This document shows, in pieces, positions 20,509 through 29,839 of a stretch of DNA of 64,000 nucleotides. This DNA is from Chromohalobacter sp. 11-W (GTDB lineage Bacteria; Pseudomonadota; Gammaproteobacteria; Pseudomonadales; Halomonadaceae). The notes below the pieces were generated by a model. That model was not told where the DNA came from. It was given only the letters and a program-made list of their open reading frames with translations, and did no database searches. Each line of letters opens with the position of its first letter. Within the stretch, counting starts at the first letter, position 1. The stretch covers positions 186,001 to 250,000 of the forward strand of contig NZ_JARANZ010000007.1 in NCBI RefSeq assembly GCF_029889905.1. The letters are read 5' to 3'. Made by a program: the position numbers and the translations under genes.

Positions 20509-21652
20509 TCGCACCACGCCAGCGTCGCCGACCCTGGCGCTGGCCTTCGAGTTGCTGCGTCGTCGTTCGGTGACCCCGGACGACGCCGGCTGTCAGGCGC
20601 TGATGATCGCGCGCCTGGAGCAGCTGGGATTTCATGTCGAGCGCTTGCGCATCGGCGAGGTGGACAACTTCTGGGCCACCCGCGGCGATAGCGGCCCCAT
20701 GCTGGTGTTCGCCGGGCATACCGATGTCGTACCCACCGGGCCCGAAAGCGACTGGGAATATCCGCCCTTCGAGCCGTGCATCGACGCCGCCGGCATGCTT
20801 TGCGGACGCGGTGCAGCGGACATGAAAGGCAGCCTCGCGGCGATGATCACCGCCGTGGAAGACTTCCTTGCCGCGCACCCGGCGCATCCCGGCCGACTCG
20901 GCTTTCTGATCACCGCCGACGAGGAAGGCCCCGCCGTTCACGGGACCCGGGCCGTGGTCGAACATCTGCGCGAACGTGGCGTCGCCCCGGACTACTGTAT
21001 CGTCGGCGAACCCTCGTCCAGCGAACGCCTGGGCGACACGCTCAAGAACGGGCGACGCGGTTCGTTGGGTGGCGTGCTGCGCGTCAAGGGCGTCCAGGGC
21101 CATGTCGCCTACCCGCATCTGGCGCGCAATCCCGTACACGAGGCGACCCCGGCATTGGCCGCGCTGGCCGCCGAGCATTGGGATACCGGCAATGACTTCT
21201 TCCCCGCGACCAGCTTTCAGATATCTAACCTCCAGGCCGGCACCGGGGCGACCAACGTGATTCCCGGTCAACTGGAAGTGGTCTTCAATTTCCGCTTCTC
21301 CACGGAGGTCACCGCCGAGGCGTTGAAGGCGCGCACCGCCGAGATTCTGGATGATTTTGAGCTCGACTACACGCTCGACTGGACGCTCAACGGTGAGCCC
21401 TTCCTCACCGCCGGGGGCGCCCTGGTCGATGCCACCGTAGCCAGCGTGGAAGACATGTTGGGCTATCGGCCGCAGCTATCGACCGGCGGTGGCACCTCGG
21501 ATGGCCGATTCGTCGCCACGCTGGGCGCGCAAGTCATCGAACTGGGCCCGACCAACGCCACGATACATAAGGTCGACGAGCGCATACGCGCCGCCGATCT
21601 GGAGACGCTGAGCCGTCTCTATACGACCATCATGCAACGCTTGCTTACCTGA
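20495..21652 (+). CDS. dapE: Succinyl-diaminopimelate desuccinylase
   Basis: Zinc M20-family hydrolase that releases LL-diaminopimelate from its succinyl form. The 385 residues include the first metal region [14 protein letters not shown], the second [14 protein letters not shown] with the bridging Asp, the catalytic Glu in ITADEEGPA, and the late GTSDGRF and [14 protein letters not shown]. It overlaps dapD, showing tight coupling of the two steps. Confidence 0.96.
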   Translation: MPTTDRTTPASPTLALAFELLRRRSVTPDDAGCQALMIARLEQLGFHVERLRIGEVDNFWATRGDSGPMLVFAGHTDVVPTGPESDWEYPPFEPCIDAAGMLCGRGAADMKGSLAAMITAVEDFLAAHPAHPGRLGFLITADEEGPAVHGTRAVVEHLRERGVAPDYCIVGEPSSSERLGDTLKNGRRGSLGGVLRVKGVQGHVAYPHLARNPVHEATPALAALAAEHWDTGNDFFPATSFQISNLQAGTGATNVIPGQLEVVFNFRFSTEVTAEALKARTAEILDDFELDYTLDWTLNGEPFLTAGGALVDATVASVEDMLGYRPQLSTGGGTSDGRFVATLGAQVIELGPTNATIHKVDERIRAADLETLSRLYTTIMQRLLT

Positions 21653-21660
21653 GGTCCGCC

Positions 21661-22050
21661 GTGGAGCGCTATCCCGACATCGAGATCTACCTGGCCGACG
21701 CCGACATAGAGGCCATGCAACGCTGGCTCGCCGGGCACTTCGACGAACATCCCACGCTGGTCAAGCGCGGCAAGGCCCAATGGCAGGCACGCGCACGCCA
21801 CGCCGACAACGAGGTACCCATCCTGCTGGTGACCCATGCCGCCGACGGCTTCGCCAGCCTGTGGTTCGACAGTCCGCATACCCCCTGGCCGCGCGATGTG
21901 GACTGCGCACGTGATGCCGCGCGGGCGCTTGGCTGCGAGGTGCGTTGCTCGTTGGGCGGGTGGCAGCCCGGCGACGAGCCGGACCGCTTCTGGCGCGTCC
22001 GCGCGGACGGCGAGGAAGGCGCTATCGACTGGCCAGACTCGGGACAGTAA
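21661..22050 (+). CDS. Conserved hypothetical protein downstream of dapE
   Basis: Unrecognised 129-residue protein starting at a GTG 8 bp after the dapE stop, with GAGGTCC just before it. It is acidic and Trp-rich (WLAGHFDE, WQARAR, WPRDVDCARDAARALGC, WQPGDEPDRFWRV), soluble, with no signal peptide or membrane span. Tight spacing and normal codon use suggest a real gene cotranscribed with dapE. I do not assign a function. Confidence 0.7.
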   Translation: MERYPDIEIYLADADIEAMQRWLAGHFDEHPTLVKRGKAQWQARARHADNEVPILLVTHAADGFASLWFDSPHTPWPRDVDCARDAARALGCEVRCSLGGWQPGDEPDRFWRVRADGEEGAIDWPDSGQ

Positions 22051-22109
22051 ACGACGCTGCACGTTGCCCGCTTCGGGCGCCAGCACCTACCAGACAAGGA
22101 CGCTCTTTC

Positions 22110-23045
22110 ATGGCGGAATCCAAACCGGTCATCTATGCGGCCATGGGCGGCAACCTGTTGATCGCGATCACCAAGTTCGTGGCGGCCGCGTTCACCGGCA
22201 GTTCGGCGATGCTCTCCGAGGGCATTCACTCGGTGGTCGACACCGGCAATCAGGTGCTTTTGCTACTCGGCATGAAACGCGCCAGCCGCCCACCCAGCGA
22301 ACAGTTCCCCTTCGGCCATGGCAAGGAGGTCTACTTCTGGAGCTTCGTGGTCGCCATCCTGATCTTCGCCGTGGGGGCGGGCGTATCGATCTACGAAGGG
22401 ATCCAGCACATCCTGCATCCCGAACCGATGACGTCGCCCCTGATCAACTACATCGTGCTGGGGCTGGGTATTCTCTTCGAAGGCGCCTCATGGGCCTTCG
22501 CGCTGAATGCATTCCGCAAGACCAAGGGCAAGTGGAGCTACGTACAGGCCGTGCGGCGTGGCAAGGACCCTTCGATGTTCGTGGTGGTATTCGAGGATTC
22601 CGCCGCACTGCTTGGCCTGATCGTCGCCCTGGTGGGCATCGCCCTGAGTCAAGCGACCGGCAACCCGGTTTTCGATGGTATCGCCTCGGTGGTCATCGGC
22701 TTTGTACTGGGCGGTACGGCGATCTGGCTGGCCGCCGAGACTAAGGGACTTTTGATCGGCGAAAGCGCCAACCGCGACGTGGTCGAGACCATTCGCCAGT
22801 TGGCCGGCCAAGCCGATGGTGTGGAAGCGGTCAACGAGGTACTGACCATGCACATGGGGCCGGATTTCATCCTCGTCACCTTGAGCATCCGCTTTCAGCG
22901 GGGCTTGCCCGCCGAACGCATCGAGCGTGCCATTGCCGAACTCGACCGCGCGATCAAGGCCGAGGAAAGTATGGTCAAACGCGTGTTCGTCGAGGCCGAG
23001 GCGCGTGCCGATGTGGATGACCCACCGCCTAATGACGGTAAGTAG
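22110..23045 (+). CDS. Cation diffusion facilitator family transporter
   Basis: Proton-coupled divalent metal exporter of the CDF family (Zn, Fe, Mn or similar) in the inner membrane. From the ATG at 22110 it has 311 residues: six TM segments, with metal-site segments SSAMLSEGIHSVVDTGNQ in TM2 and VVFEDSAALLGLIVAL in TM5, and the loop FPFGHGKEVYFWS; a cytoplasmic C-terminal domain follows. The TM2 pattern has S/E-H-S-x3-D and TM5 has E-D rather than a typical H-x3-D, so the metal preference is uncertain. Ends at a convergent terminator. Confidence 0.88.
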   Translation: MAESKPVIYAAMGGNLLIAITKFVAAAFTGSSAMLSEGIHSVVDTGNQVLLLLGMKRASRPPSEQFPFGHGKEVYFWSFVVAILIFAVGAGVSIYEGIQHILHPEPMTSPLINYIVLGLGILFEGASWAFALNAFRKTKGKWSYVQAVRRGKDPSMFVVVFEDSAALLGLIVALVGIALSQATGNPVFDGIASVVIGFVLGGTAIWLAAETKGLLIGESANRDVVETIRQLAGQADGVEAVNEVLTMHMGPDFILVTLSIRFQRGLPAERIERAIAELDRAIKAEESMVKRVFVEAEARADVDDPPPNDGK

Positions 23046-23057
23046 TCACCCACGTGA

Positions 23058-23090
23058 AACGCCCCGTCCGATGCAACCGGACGGGGCGTT
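23058..23090. terminator. Bidirectional terminator between CDF gene and cold-shock gene
   Basis: Long inverted repeat: AACGCCCCGTCCG (23058-23070) and CGGACGGGGCGTT (23078-23090) with a 7-nt loop. It lies between two converging genes and can serve both, although T-runs are short. Confidence 0.75.
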
Positions 23091-23117
23091 GTCATGCCTG
23101 CGTGGCAGGGTCTGCGG

Positions 23118-23585
23118 TCAGGAAATCACGGTCACATCATCGGCCTGCAGGCCACGTTCGTTTTCGATGACGTGGTAGCGGACCTTCTGACCTTCCGCGA
23201 GCGTGCGATGTCCCTTGCCACGGATGGCGCGAAAATGCACGAACACGTCTTCGCCGCTATCGCGGGTGATGAAGCCGTACCCCTTGTTGACGTTGAACCA
23301 CTTCACTTCACCGATCTCGCGGTCATCGTTTTCCAACTCGGCGAGATGCGCCAGCTGCCGCGACTGCGGGGCCAGGGCTTGCGTGCTCAGCGTTCCCAGC
23401 AACAGCAGCACGAACACGGCCAAGGCCGTGGCACTATAGGCGATGGCGATGCCGTCGGCCTCCAGCAGCAGGGAAAACTCCAGTACGCTACCGGTCAGCG
23501 TCACGAACAGTGCGATCAACAGTGGAGAAGGAATGGCCAACAGGACACTGATGAGACTACAACGTAGGAATATCTTACGATTCAT
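23118..23585 (-). CDS. Membrane-anchored cold-shock-domain protein
   Basis: 155-residue protein with two N-terminal membrane segments (about 9-30 and 46-66), a short linker and a C-terminal cold-shock domain (about 90-155). The nucleic-acid motifs are intact: KGYGFI (RNP1, 101-106) and DVFVHF (RNP2, 113-118). Ordinary Csp proteins are soluble and about 70 residues. The start at 23585 ([13 protein letters not shown]) gives a sensible positively charged membrane N-terminus; the frame extends upstream without likeness to coding sequence. By inference it binds RNA or ssDNA at the inner membrane face. Confidence 0.85.
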   Translation of the reverse strand: MNRKIFLRCSLISVLLAIPSPLLIALFVTLTGSVLEFSLLLEADGIAIAYSATALAVFVLLLLGTLSTQALAPQSRQLAHLAELENDDREIGEVKWFNVNKGYGFITRDSGEDVFVHFRAIRGKGHRTLAEGQKVRYHVIENERGLQADDVTVIS

Positions 23586-23738
23586 GGACCTCGATATCTC
23601 TTGTTGTCCGATGGAAATGCTCCTTGGCGCCTGAGCGCGTCCAGAGCCGACATGAGTTGCGCATTGACTACGTACGCAACGTGATGAACACAACGTTTGA
23701 ACACAATGCTCTTGAACGCATTGTATAAGGTGCCAGAA

Positions 23739-24008
23739 ATGAACGGTGACACACCGTCGAAAGATTCTAGCATGACCGAGGACACCACGCGCGAACGCCT
23801 CGACGCACTGGAGTCCCGGCTCGCCTACCAGGAAGACTGGCTGGACACGCTCGACCATGCCCTGGCCGCGCAGGACCGCCGCGTGGCCCAGCTCGAACGC
23901 ACCAATGACATGCTGCGCGAACGCCTGCGGAACCTGCGTCAAAGCGTCGACCATATGAGCGATGACGATGCCCCGACGCCTAGCGACGAGATTCCTCCCC
24001 ATTACTAA
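23739..24008 (+). CDS. slyX: SlyX family protein
   Basis: Small coiled-coil protein. The body [20 protein letters not shown] followed by heptad-like repeats and the C-terminal PPHY matches the SlyX family, whose function is unknown. The start at 23739 ([11 protein letters not shown], 89 residues) is preceded by AAGGTG at good spacing; the ATG at 23772 (78 residues) is closer to the usual length of about 72 and remains possible. It diverges from the cold-shock gene and converges on the efflux pair. Confidence 0.85.
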   Translation: MNGDTPSKDSSMTEDTTRERLDALESRLAYQEDWLDTLDHALAAQDRRVAQLERTNDMLRERLRNLRQSVDHMSDDDAPTPSDEIPPHY

Positions 24009-24054
24009 CGACTGCTTTGCTGAACGATTGCTGACTCGGCCGTTGGCACGTGAA

Positions 24055-25605
24055 TCACGCGTGCTGGGGCTTTTTCAGTAGCAGAATCAACGGCGCCACT
24101 AACAGGTACAGCGCCCCCAGCCACAGGAAGATATCGTTGTAGGCCATGACCATGCTCTGCTCGAGCAGGGTCCGCGCCATCATCTCGACCGAGGCTGCCT
24201 GTGGGTCGCCGGTCGATGCCAGCAGTTGCTGATACTGCGCCTGGGTCGCGTTGACCACCTCGCGGCCTTGATCGATGGCAGGAATCAGCTGATTCCAGTG
24301 ATAGTCCTCCCGCCAGTCGCGAATCGTGTCCAGCAACGCCAGGCCCACCGCCCCGCCGAGATTGCGCATCACGTTGAACAGGCCACTGGCGTTGCCGACC
24401 TCGCTGGGCGGCAAGGTGCCGAAGGCGATGCGCGAGGTCGGAATCAAGCACATCACCAGTCCCACGCCGCGCACTACCTGCGGCCAGAAAAACGTGTCGA
24501 AACCCGATTCGGCGGTCAGGTTGGCATTCATCACCGTGCCGATACCGGTCAACAGCATGCCCAACAGCAGCAAGACCCGCAGATCGACCTTGTCCGAGGC
24601 ACGCCCCACCAGTGGCGCGGTCAAAAACATCGCCACCCCGGTCACGATCATGACCTCGCCGATCTGTAAGGCCGAATAGCCACGCACGTTGCCCAGAAAC
24701 AGCGGCAACAAATACACCAGGCCATACAAGCCGATCCCCACCACGAACCCTAGCCACGCCCCCACGGCGAAGTTGAGATTGACGAAGGCACGCAAGTCGA
24801 CGATGGGGTGACGGTGGCGTAGCGCGCGCCAGAAGAATCCCACCGAGGTGAGCGCGCAGACGATGGCGGCGATGAGGATCGTACGGCTGGCGAACCAGTC
24901 ATCGCCAGGGCCTTCCTCGAGCGAAAACTCCAGCGTGCCTAGAAACAGTGCCAAAAGCGCCAGGCCGATGAGATCGAGATGGCGCAGCGCACGATGATCG
25001 GGACGATCGATGTCCAGAAGCCGCCACACCGCTAGCGACACCAGGACACCGGGCACGAGATTGGCGAGAAACAGCCAATGCCAGCTCGCGAACTCGGTGA
25101 TGTAGCCGCCCACGGTCGGCCCGATCGACGGGGCCAAGGTCGCCACCAAGCCCATCACACCCTGCACCGTGCCCATCATGCGTCGCGGAAAGACACTGAA
25201 GCTAATGGCATAGGCGATGGGAATCATCGCCCCGCCCATGAAACCCTGGATGGCCCGCAGCACGATCAGCGATTCGATGGAGTTGGCCATGGCGCAGCCG
25301 AGGCTCGCCAGCGTGAAGCCCAGGCACGAGCTCACGAGCGCGACGCGGGTGGACAGAATCCGCGTCAGCATGCCCGACAGCGGAATCATGATGATCTCGG
25401 CAATCAGATAAGAGGTCTGAACCCAGGATATCTCGTCGGCGCTGGCCGAGACTCCGGCCTGAATCTCATTGAGGGAACTGGCGACGATCTGGATATCCAG
25501 AATCGCCATGAACATACCGAACACCGCCGCCACGAAGGCCAGTTGGGTGCGCCGTGAAGGGGCTTCCTGCGGGCCCGACGAGTCGGTTGCGGTCGCCTCG
25601 GCCAT
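24055..25605 (-). CDS. emrB: DHA2-family MFS drug efflux permease (EmrB-type)
   Basis: Proton antiporter with 14 predicted TM segments, 516 residues, of the EmrB/QacA (DHA2) group. Motifs: [17 protein letters not shown] (motif D1-like, in TM1), [16 protein letters not shown], and [19 protein letters not shown] (antiporter motif C). The start codon follows the emrA stop without a gap (TAAATG), so the two are translationally coupled and should form an EmrAB pump working with an outer membrane channel encoded elsewhere. Substrates cannot be read from sequence. Confidence 0.92.
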   Translation of the reverse strand: MAEATATDSSGPQEAPSRRTQLAFVAAVFGMFMAILDIQIVASSLNEIQAGVSASADEISWVQTSYLIAEIIMIPLSGMLTRILSTRVALVSSCLGFTLASLGCAMANSIESLIVLRAIQGFMGGAMIPIAYAISFSVFPRRMMGTVQGVMGLVATLAPSIGPTVGGYITEFASWHWLFLANLVPGVLVSLAVWRLLDIDRPDHRALRHLDLIGLALLALFLGTLEFSLEEGPGDDWFASRTILIAAIVCALTSVGFFWRALRHRHPIVDLRAFVNLNFAVGAWLGFVVGIGLYGLVYLLPLFLGNVRGYSALQIGEVMIVTGVAMFLTAPLVGRASDKVDLRVLLLLGMLLTGIGTVMNANLTAESGFDTFFWPQVVRGVGLVMCLIPTSRIAFGTLPPSEVGNASGLFNVMRNLGGAVGLALLDTIRDWREDYHWNQLIPAIDQGREVVNATQAQYQQLLASTGDPQAASVEMMARTLLEQSMVMAYNDIFLWLGALYLLVAPLILLLKKPQHA

Positions 25606-26658
25606 TTAATCGTCGTCCTCGGGGTCGAGGTCGCGTGTATCCACCGAGGGCACCACCGAGAGGCCATCGCGCAAGCGCTCCAAGGCATCATCTGGCCCCG
25701 TCACACGAATACGCACCGGCACCCGCTGGACGATCTTATTGAAGTTGCCGGTGGCGTTATCCTGCGGCAACAGACTGAAGCGCGAGCCCGTGGCAGGCGC
25801 CAAGCTATCGACGACGCCCTCGAACTCGATATCGGGATAGGCATCGACGTGCAACGACACCGGCTGCCCCGGCCGCATGCGCGCCGTCTGGGTTTCCTTG
25901 TAATTGGCAATGACATAGGCCGAGCGAATCGGCACCAATTGCATCAAGGTCAATGACGGCTGGGCGAGCGTTCCGACCTCGACCGTCTTGTTGCCGATCA
26001 CGCCCTCCACCGGCGCCGTCAAACGCGTCTTGTCGAGTTGATGGCGAGCGTTATCAACATCGGCCTGGGCGGATTCGATGTTGGCCTCGGCACTATCGCT
26101 TTTGGCCTCGAGCACATCGAGCTGCTTGCGTGATGACGACAACGTGGCACGCCGCGCCGCGAGCGTCGCTTCCGCCACCTGCACGGCCGCCTGATCGTCC
26201 TGGTAGTCTTGTTGAGAAGCGTAGTTCTTTTCGGCCAGACGCTTCGAGCGCTCGAGATGCAAGCGTGCCTGCTTAAGGTCCGCCTGCGCCGAGGTCACCT
26301 GAGCCTTGGCCTCTTCGATCGACGCGCGTTGCTGCTCGATCTGGCGATCGGCACTGACGGCATTGGCCTGAGCCACGGCCAATGCCGCCTGGGCCTGGGC
26401 AAGTTGAGACTTGGCATCGCTGGGGTCGAGCTTCACCAGAATATCGCCGGCCTCGACGCGCTGGTTGTCGGACACCGCGACCTCGTCGACACGCCCGCTG
26501 ACCTCGGCCCGCATCGCCACACTGTCGGCATGCACGTAAGCGTTATCGGTCTCTTCGAAGAAACGGCCGGTTTGCCACCAATGTATTCCCCAAGCGAGGG
26601 CCGCCAGTACCAATACGGCCAATGCCAGCGCCGTATAAAGTCGCTTCTTGATTTTCAT
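25606..26658 (-). CDS. emrA: HlyD-family membrane fusion protein (EmrA-type)
   Basis: Periplasmic adaptor of a tripartite efflux pump; 350 residues with one N-terminal membrane anchor (LALAVLVLAALAWGIHWW). The beginning FFEETDNAYVHADSVAMRAE is typical of EmrA. A biotinyl-lipoyl hairpin (VSDNQRVEAGDILVKLD) flanks a long alpha-helical coiled-coil section rich in Ala/Gln, and the beta-barrel domain follows (TVEVGTLAQPSLTLMQLVPI). Directly upstream of emrB. No MarR-type regulator is adjacent. Confidence 0.92.
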   Translation of the reverse strand: MKIKKRLYTALALAVLVLAALAWGIHWWQTGRFFEETDNAYVHADSVAMRAEVSGRVDEVAVSDNQRVEAGDILVKLDPSDAKSQLAQAQAALAVAQANAVSADRQIEQQRASIEEAKAQVTSAQADLKQARLHLERSKRLAEKNYASQQDYQDDQAAVQVAEATLAARRATLSSSRKQLDVLEAKSDSAEANIESAQADVDNARHQLDKTRLTAPVEGVIGNKTVEVGTLAQPSLTLMQLVPIRSAYVIANYKETQTARMRPGQPVSLHVDAYPDIEFEGVVDSLAPATGSRFSLLPQDNATGNFNKIVQRVPVRIRVTGPDDALERLRDGLSVVPSVDTRDLDPEDDD

Positions 26659-26853
26659 AACTCACGTTCACCGGACGATCTACAGAGGCCGTGTAGGATA
26701 CACTAATCCGCCCGGTGGACGCTTGGGGACACACCGACGAAACGACGCCTCCGCGCCCGATGGGCGATGTCGCTATACGGCGAAGATGATAGCATTCGCA
26801 GTTGCCAGCGCGTCTCACCCGCATCTCATCGCCGCCCGCCAAAGGAACGTGAC

Positions 26854-28557
26854 ATGCCACTCTTCGGTAGCCGACCGGCCTTCTTCTTCCGTTCCCGACA
26901 CCGTCGGCATGTCGACCCCTGGAGCCTGGTGACGCTTGGCGTTGCACTGAGCGTGGCCCTGCCGGTCATCACGGTCCTCGTCCACGTGCTGATTCCCGCG
27001 CGGGCGATCTGGGCGCATCTCGCGGACACCGTGCTCACCGGGTACCTCACCAACACCCTCTGGCTGGCGCTGGGTGTCGGCATCGGCACGACCGTCATCG
27101 GAACCGGCACCGCCTGGCTGATCGCCATGTGCCGCTTTCCGGGCCGCCGCGTCTTCGAGTGGGCGCTGCTGTTGCCCCTGGCCGTGCCCACTTACGTCAT
27201 CGCCTACGCCTATACCGACTTCCTGCAGTATGCCGGCCCCCTGCAAAGCGAACTGCGCGCGCTCTTCGGCTGGGACCACGGGGACTACGTCTTTCCCGAT
27301 ATCCGCTCGCTGGGCGGCGCTACGCTGCTGATCACCCTGGTGCTCTATCCCTACGTCTACCTGCTCACCCGCGCGGCATTCCTCGAACAGTCGGCCTGCG
27401 TGCTGGATGTGGGGCGCACGCTGGGGCGTGGTCCCTGGCGACTGTTCACGACGGTCGCCGTACCACTGGCGCGACCGGCGATCATCGGCGGCGTCTCTCT
27501 GGTATTGATGGAAACGCTCAACGAGTTCGGCGCGGTGCAGTACTTCGGCGTGGACACCTTCACCACGGGGATCTATCGCACCTGGTTCGGCATGGGCGAA
27601 CCCGTCGCCGCCGCGCAACTGGCCGCCTGCCTGCTGGCCTTCGTGATCATCGTGGTCGCCCTGGAACGCCTCTCGCGCGGCCGCCGTCGATACTTCCACA
27701 CCACCGGCCGCTATCGCCAATTGCCGGAGTTCACCCTCCGCGGCTGGCATGCCGGAGGCGCCTGCCTTGCCTGTGCCTTGCCCATCGGCATCGGCTTCGT
27801 GCTGCCCGGCGCCATTCTCGCCGACCTCGCCCTGGATACGGGCGATGACGTTCTCGGCGCCCGATTCCTGGACTACGCCGGCAACAGCCTCATGCTCGCG
27901 GCACTCGCGGCACTGGTCACCGTGGGCCTCGCACTCGTGCTCAGCTATGGCGTGCGCCTGAATCCCGGCCGCACCACCCGGACGGCCACACGCATCGCCG
28001 CCATGGGCTATGCCGTACCCGGCTCGGTCGTCGCCGTGGGGATTCTGATCCCTCTCACCTGGGTCGACCGCCACCTCTATGCCTGGTTGAACGGTCAGCT
28101 CGGCATTGAGATCGGCCTGATACTGAGCGGGACGGCCTTCGTCTTGATATATGCCTATGTCGTGCGCTTTCTGGCGGTATCGTTCAATACCGTGGAAGCG
28201 AGCCTGGCCAAGGTCACCCCCGGCATGGATGCTGCGTCCCGCACGCTAGGCCAGACCGCCGGCGGCACCCTCCGGCGCGTTCATACCCCACTCATGAGAG
28301 GCAGCCTGTGGGCGGCCCTGCTGCTGGTCTTCGTCGATGTCATGAAGGAATTGCCCGCGACAGTGATCCTGCGCCCCTTCGATTTCGACACCCTGGCGGT
28401 GCGCGCGCACAACCTGGCCGCCGACGAGCGCCTGGCGGAGGCCGCCTCGTCATCGTTGGCCATCGTCCTGGTCGGCGTCATTCCCGTCATCCTGCTCAGT
28501 CGAGCGATCCGCCACGCGCGCCCCGGGGCCTCAGGCGGGAAACGCGAAGCACTGTGA
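26854..28557 (+). CDS. fbpB: Fe(III) ABC transporter permease (fused, FbpB-type)
   Basis: Inner-membrane permease made of two fused BPD-transport domains, about 12 TM segments, 567 residues, as in FbpB/SfuB. Each half carries an EAA-like coupling loop, e.g. DVGRTLGRGPWRLFTTVAVP and DAASRTLGQTAGGTLRRVHT. The start at 26854 has AAAGGAAC before it. Its 3' end overlaps by 27 bp the 3' end of the ATPase gene on the opposite strand, an odd layout for a transporter whose genes are normally in one operon. Confidence 0.9.
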   Translation: MPLFGSRPAFFFRSRHRRHVDPWSLVTLGVALSVALPVITVLVHVLIPARAIWAHLADTVLTGYLTNTLWLALGVGIGTTVIGTGTAWLIAMCRFPGRRVFEWALLLPLAVPTYVIAYAYTDFLQYAGPLQSELRALFGWDHGDYVFPDIRSLGGATLLITLVLYPYVYLLTRAAFLEQSACVLDVGRTLGRGPWRLFTTVAVPLARPAIIGGVSLVLMETLNEFGAVQYFGVDTFTTGIYRTWFGMGEPVAAAQLAACLLAFVIIVVALERLSRGRRRYFHTTGRYRQLPEFTLRGWHAGGACLACALPIGIGFVLPGAILADLALDTGDDVLGARFLDYAGNSLMLAALAALVTVGLALVLSYGVRLNPGRTTRTATRIAAMGYAVPGSVVAVGILIPLTWVDRHLYAWLNGQLGIEIGLILSGTAFVLIYAYVVRFLAVSFNTVEASLAKVTPGMDAASRTLGQTAGGTLRRVHTPLMRGSLWAALLLVFVDVMKELPATVILRPFDFDTLAVRAHNLAADERLAEAASSSLAIVLVGVIPVILLSRAIRHARPGASGGKREAL

Positions 28558-29652
28558 AGCATCCAGTTCCAAGGCCAACGACGTGCCGACATCCGGCAGG
28601 AAAACGCCGGGCACCTGAGCGTGCAGATGCACCTCGCCACCTCTGCCATCGGCCGCGGCCAGATGCAGCAGGCTGCTACGTCCCAGGAGCTTGGCCATGA
28701 CCACGCGAGCCTGCCGGGACGCAGACGTCTCCACCGCGTTGGCGGCGTGAGCGAGCGGCGTCACACGGATCGCCTCCGGGCGAATCATCACGCGCGCCCG
28801 CGCCCCCTCGGCAAGCGTCGGCGCCGCCACCGCACCCGCCGGTGTCGCCACGGCACCGTTGCGGACGTCGCCTGACCACTCGTTGACGGCACCGAAAAAC
28901 GTCACCACGAAAGGGGCCTGCGGCTGGCAGTACAACTGATAGGGCGTCCCCCACTGCACCACGCGCCCCTCGCGCATCAGGGCGATACGATCCGCCATGA
29001 ACATCGCCTCCTCAGGGTCGTGCGTCACCAGCAGCGTCCCGGCTTCTCCCTGCTTGAGCGCGTGCAGGGTATCGTCACGAATCTGTTCGCGCAGGCGCGC
29101 ATCGAGACTGGAGAACGGCTCGTCCAGCAGCATCAGCTGCGGCGACGGCGCCAGGGCGCGGGCCAGGGCCACGCGCTGCTGCTGGCCACCCGACAACTGG
29201 TGCGGATAGCTTTCGGCGCGGGTCGCCATGCCCAGTTGATCGAGCCAATGGCGGGCGCGGGCGCGCCGCTGCGACGCCGGCAGGCCATCCAGGCCGAAGG
29301 CGACGTTGTCCAGCACACTGAGGTGAGGGAACAACGCCGCTTCCTGAAACGCCAAGCCGACGCTGCGCTTCTCGGGAGGCACATGACGGCCACCGGACGT
29401 GCTGAGCGCCTCGCCTCCCAGGTAGAGTTCGCCATGCTGCAAACGTTCGAGACCCGCCACGAGGCGCAACACCGTTGTCTTGCCGCAGCCCGACGGTCCC
29501 AGCAGGCACACCACTTCGCCCGGCATCACCTCGAGACTGACCTCTTCCACGGCGACATGCTCGGCATAACGATGCTGCAACCGGCGCACGTCCAGACGAG
29601 GAGAAACCGACGCGGCCGCGCATGTGCGGAAGGCATTGAACGGTTGATTCAT
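28531..29652 (-). CDS. fbpC: Fe(III) ABC transporter ATP-binding protein (FbpC-type)
   Basis: Energising subunit of the iron transporter; 373 residues. Walker A GPSGCGKTT, signature LSGGQQQRVALARAL, Walker B LMLLDEPFSSLD, and the switch His in VTHDPEEAMF. A C-terminal TOBE-like regulatory domain (MIRPEAIRVTPL onward) is present, as in FbpC/PotA. The start at 29652 (MNQPFNAF) was preferred over an upstream in-frame ATG. Transcribed divergently from fbpA and convergently with fbpB. Confidence 0.9.
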   Translation of the reverse strand: MNQPFNAFRTCAAASVSPRLDVRRLQHRYAEHVAVEEVSLEVMPGEVVCLLGPSGCGKTTVLRLVAGLERLQHGELYLGGEALSTSGGRHVPPEKRSVGLAFQEAALFPHLSVLDNVAFGLDGLPASQRRARARHWLDQLGMATRAESYPHQLSGGQQQRVALARALAPSPQLMLLDEPFSSLDARLREQIRDDTLHALKQGEAGTLLVTHDPEEAMFMADRIALMREGRVVQWGTPYQLYCQPQAPFVVTFFGAVNEWSGDVRNGAVATPAGAVAAPTLAEGARARVMIRPEAIRVTPLAHAANAVETSASRQARVVMAKLLGRSSLLHLAAADGRGGEVHLHAQVPGVFLPDVGTSLALELDASQCFAFPA

Positions 29653-29755
29653 GGTCAAGGGCCCAGGCACGGCAAGCGATGAGGCGATCGGCAACCCATG
29701 GGGGCTGACGCCACCGGCCACCGCATGCCGTTAAACGGTGATTAAACACAGTGAA

Positions 29756-29784
29756 TTGACGCCACCAGCCGACTGGGCTTCAAT
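29756..29784 (+). promoter_or_regulatory. Probable fbpA promoter
   Basis: TTGACG, a 17-bp spacer and TTCAAT, about 55 bp upstream of the fbpA start. The Fur-like site lies just downstream, a position suited to repression. Confidence 0.5.
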
Positions 29785-29800
29785 ACACTCGTTAATACGA

Positions 29801-29826
29801 CTTATTATCATTACTAATCATATCAC
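29801..29826 (+). promoter_or_regulatory. Fur box-like operator upstream of fbpA
   Basis: The AT-rich stretch reads on the minus strand as GATTAGTAATGATAATAAG, containing a perfect GATAAT hexamer next to AGTAAT, that is, two adjacent Fur half-site hexamers. It lies between the likely promoter and the ribosome site of an iron-binding protein gene, in a G+C-rich genome where such AT-rich runs are rare. Assignment to Fur is inference from motif and context. Confidence 0.5.
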
Positions 29827-29839
29827 AAGGGGATATCGC

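Noticed and set aside
26780..26810. GATGATAGCATT as a Fur box before fbpB
   Set aside because: Only partly matches the hexamer pattern and lacks a second good half-site.
26815..28074. 419-codon minus-strand frame opposite fbpB
   Set aside because: Very rich in Gly/Gln/Asp/His without domain structure; fbpB on the plus strand is convincing.
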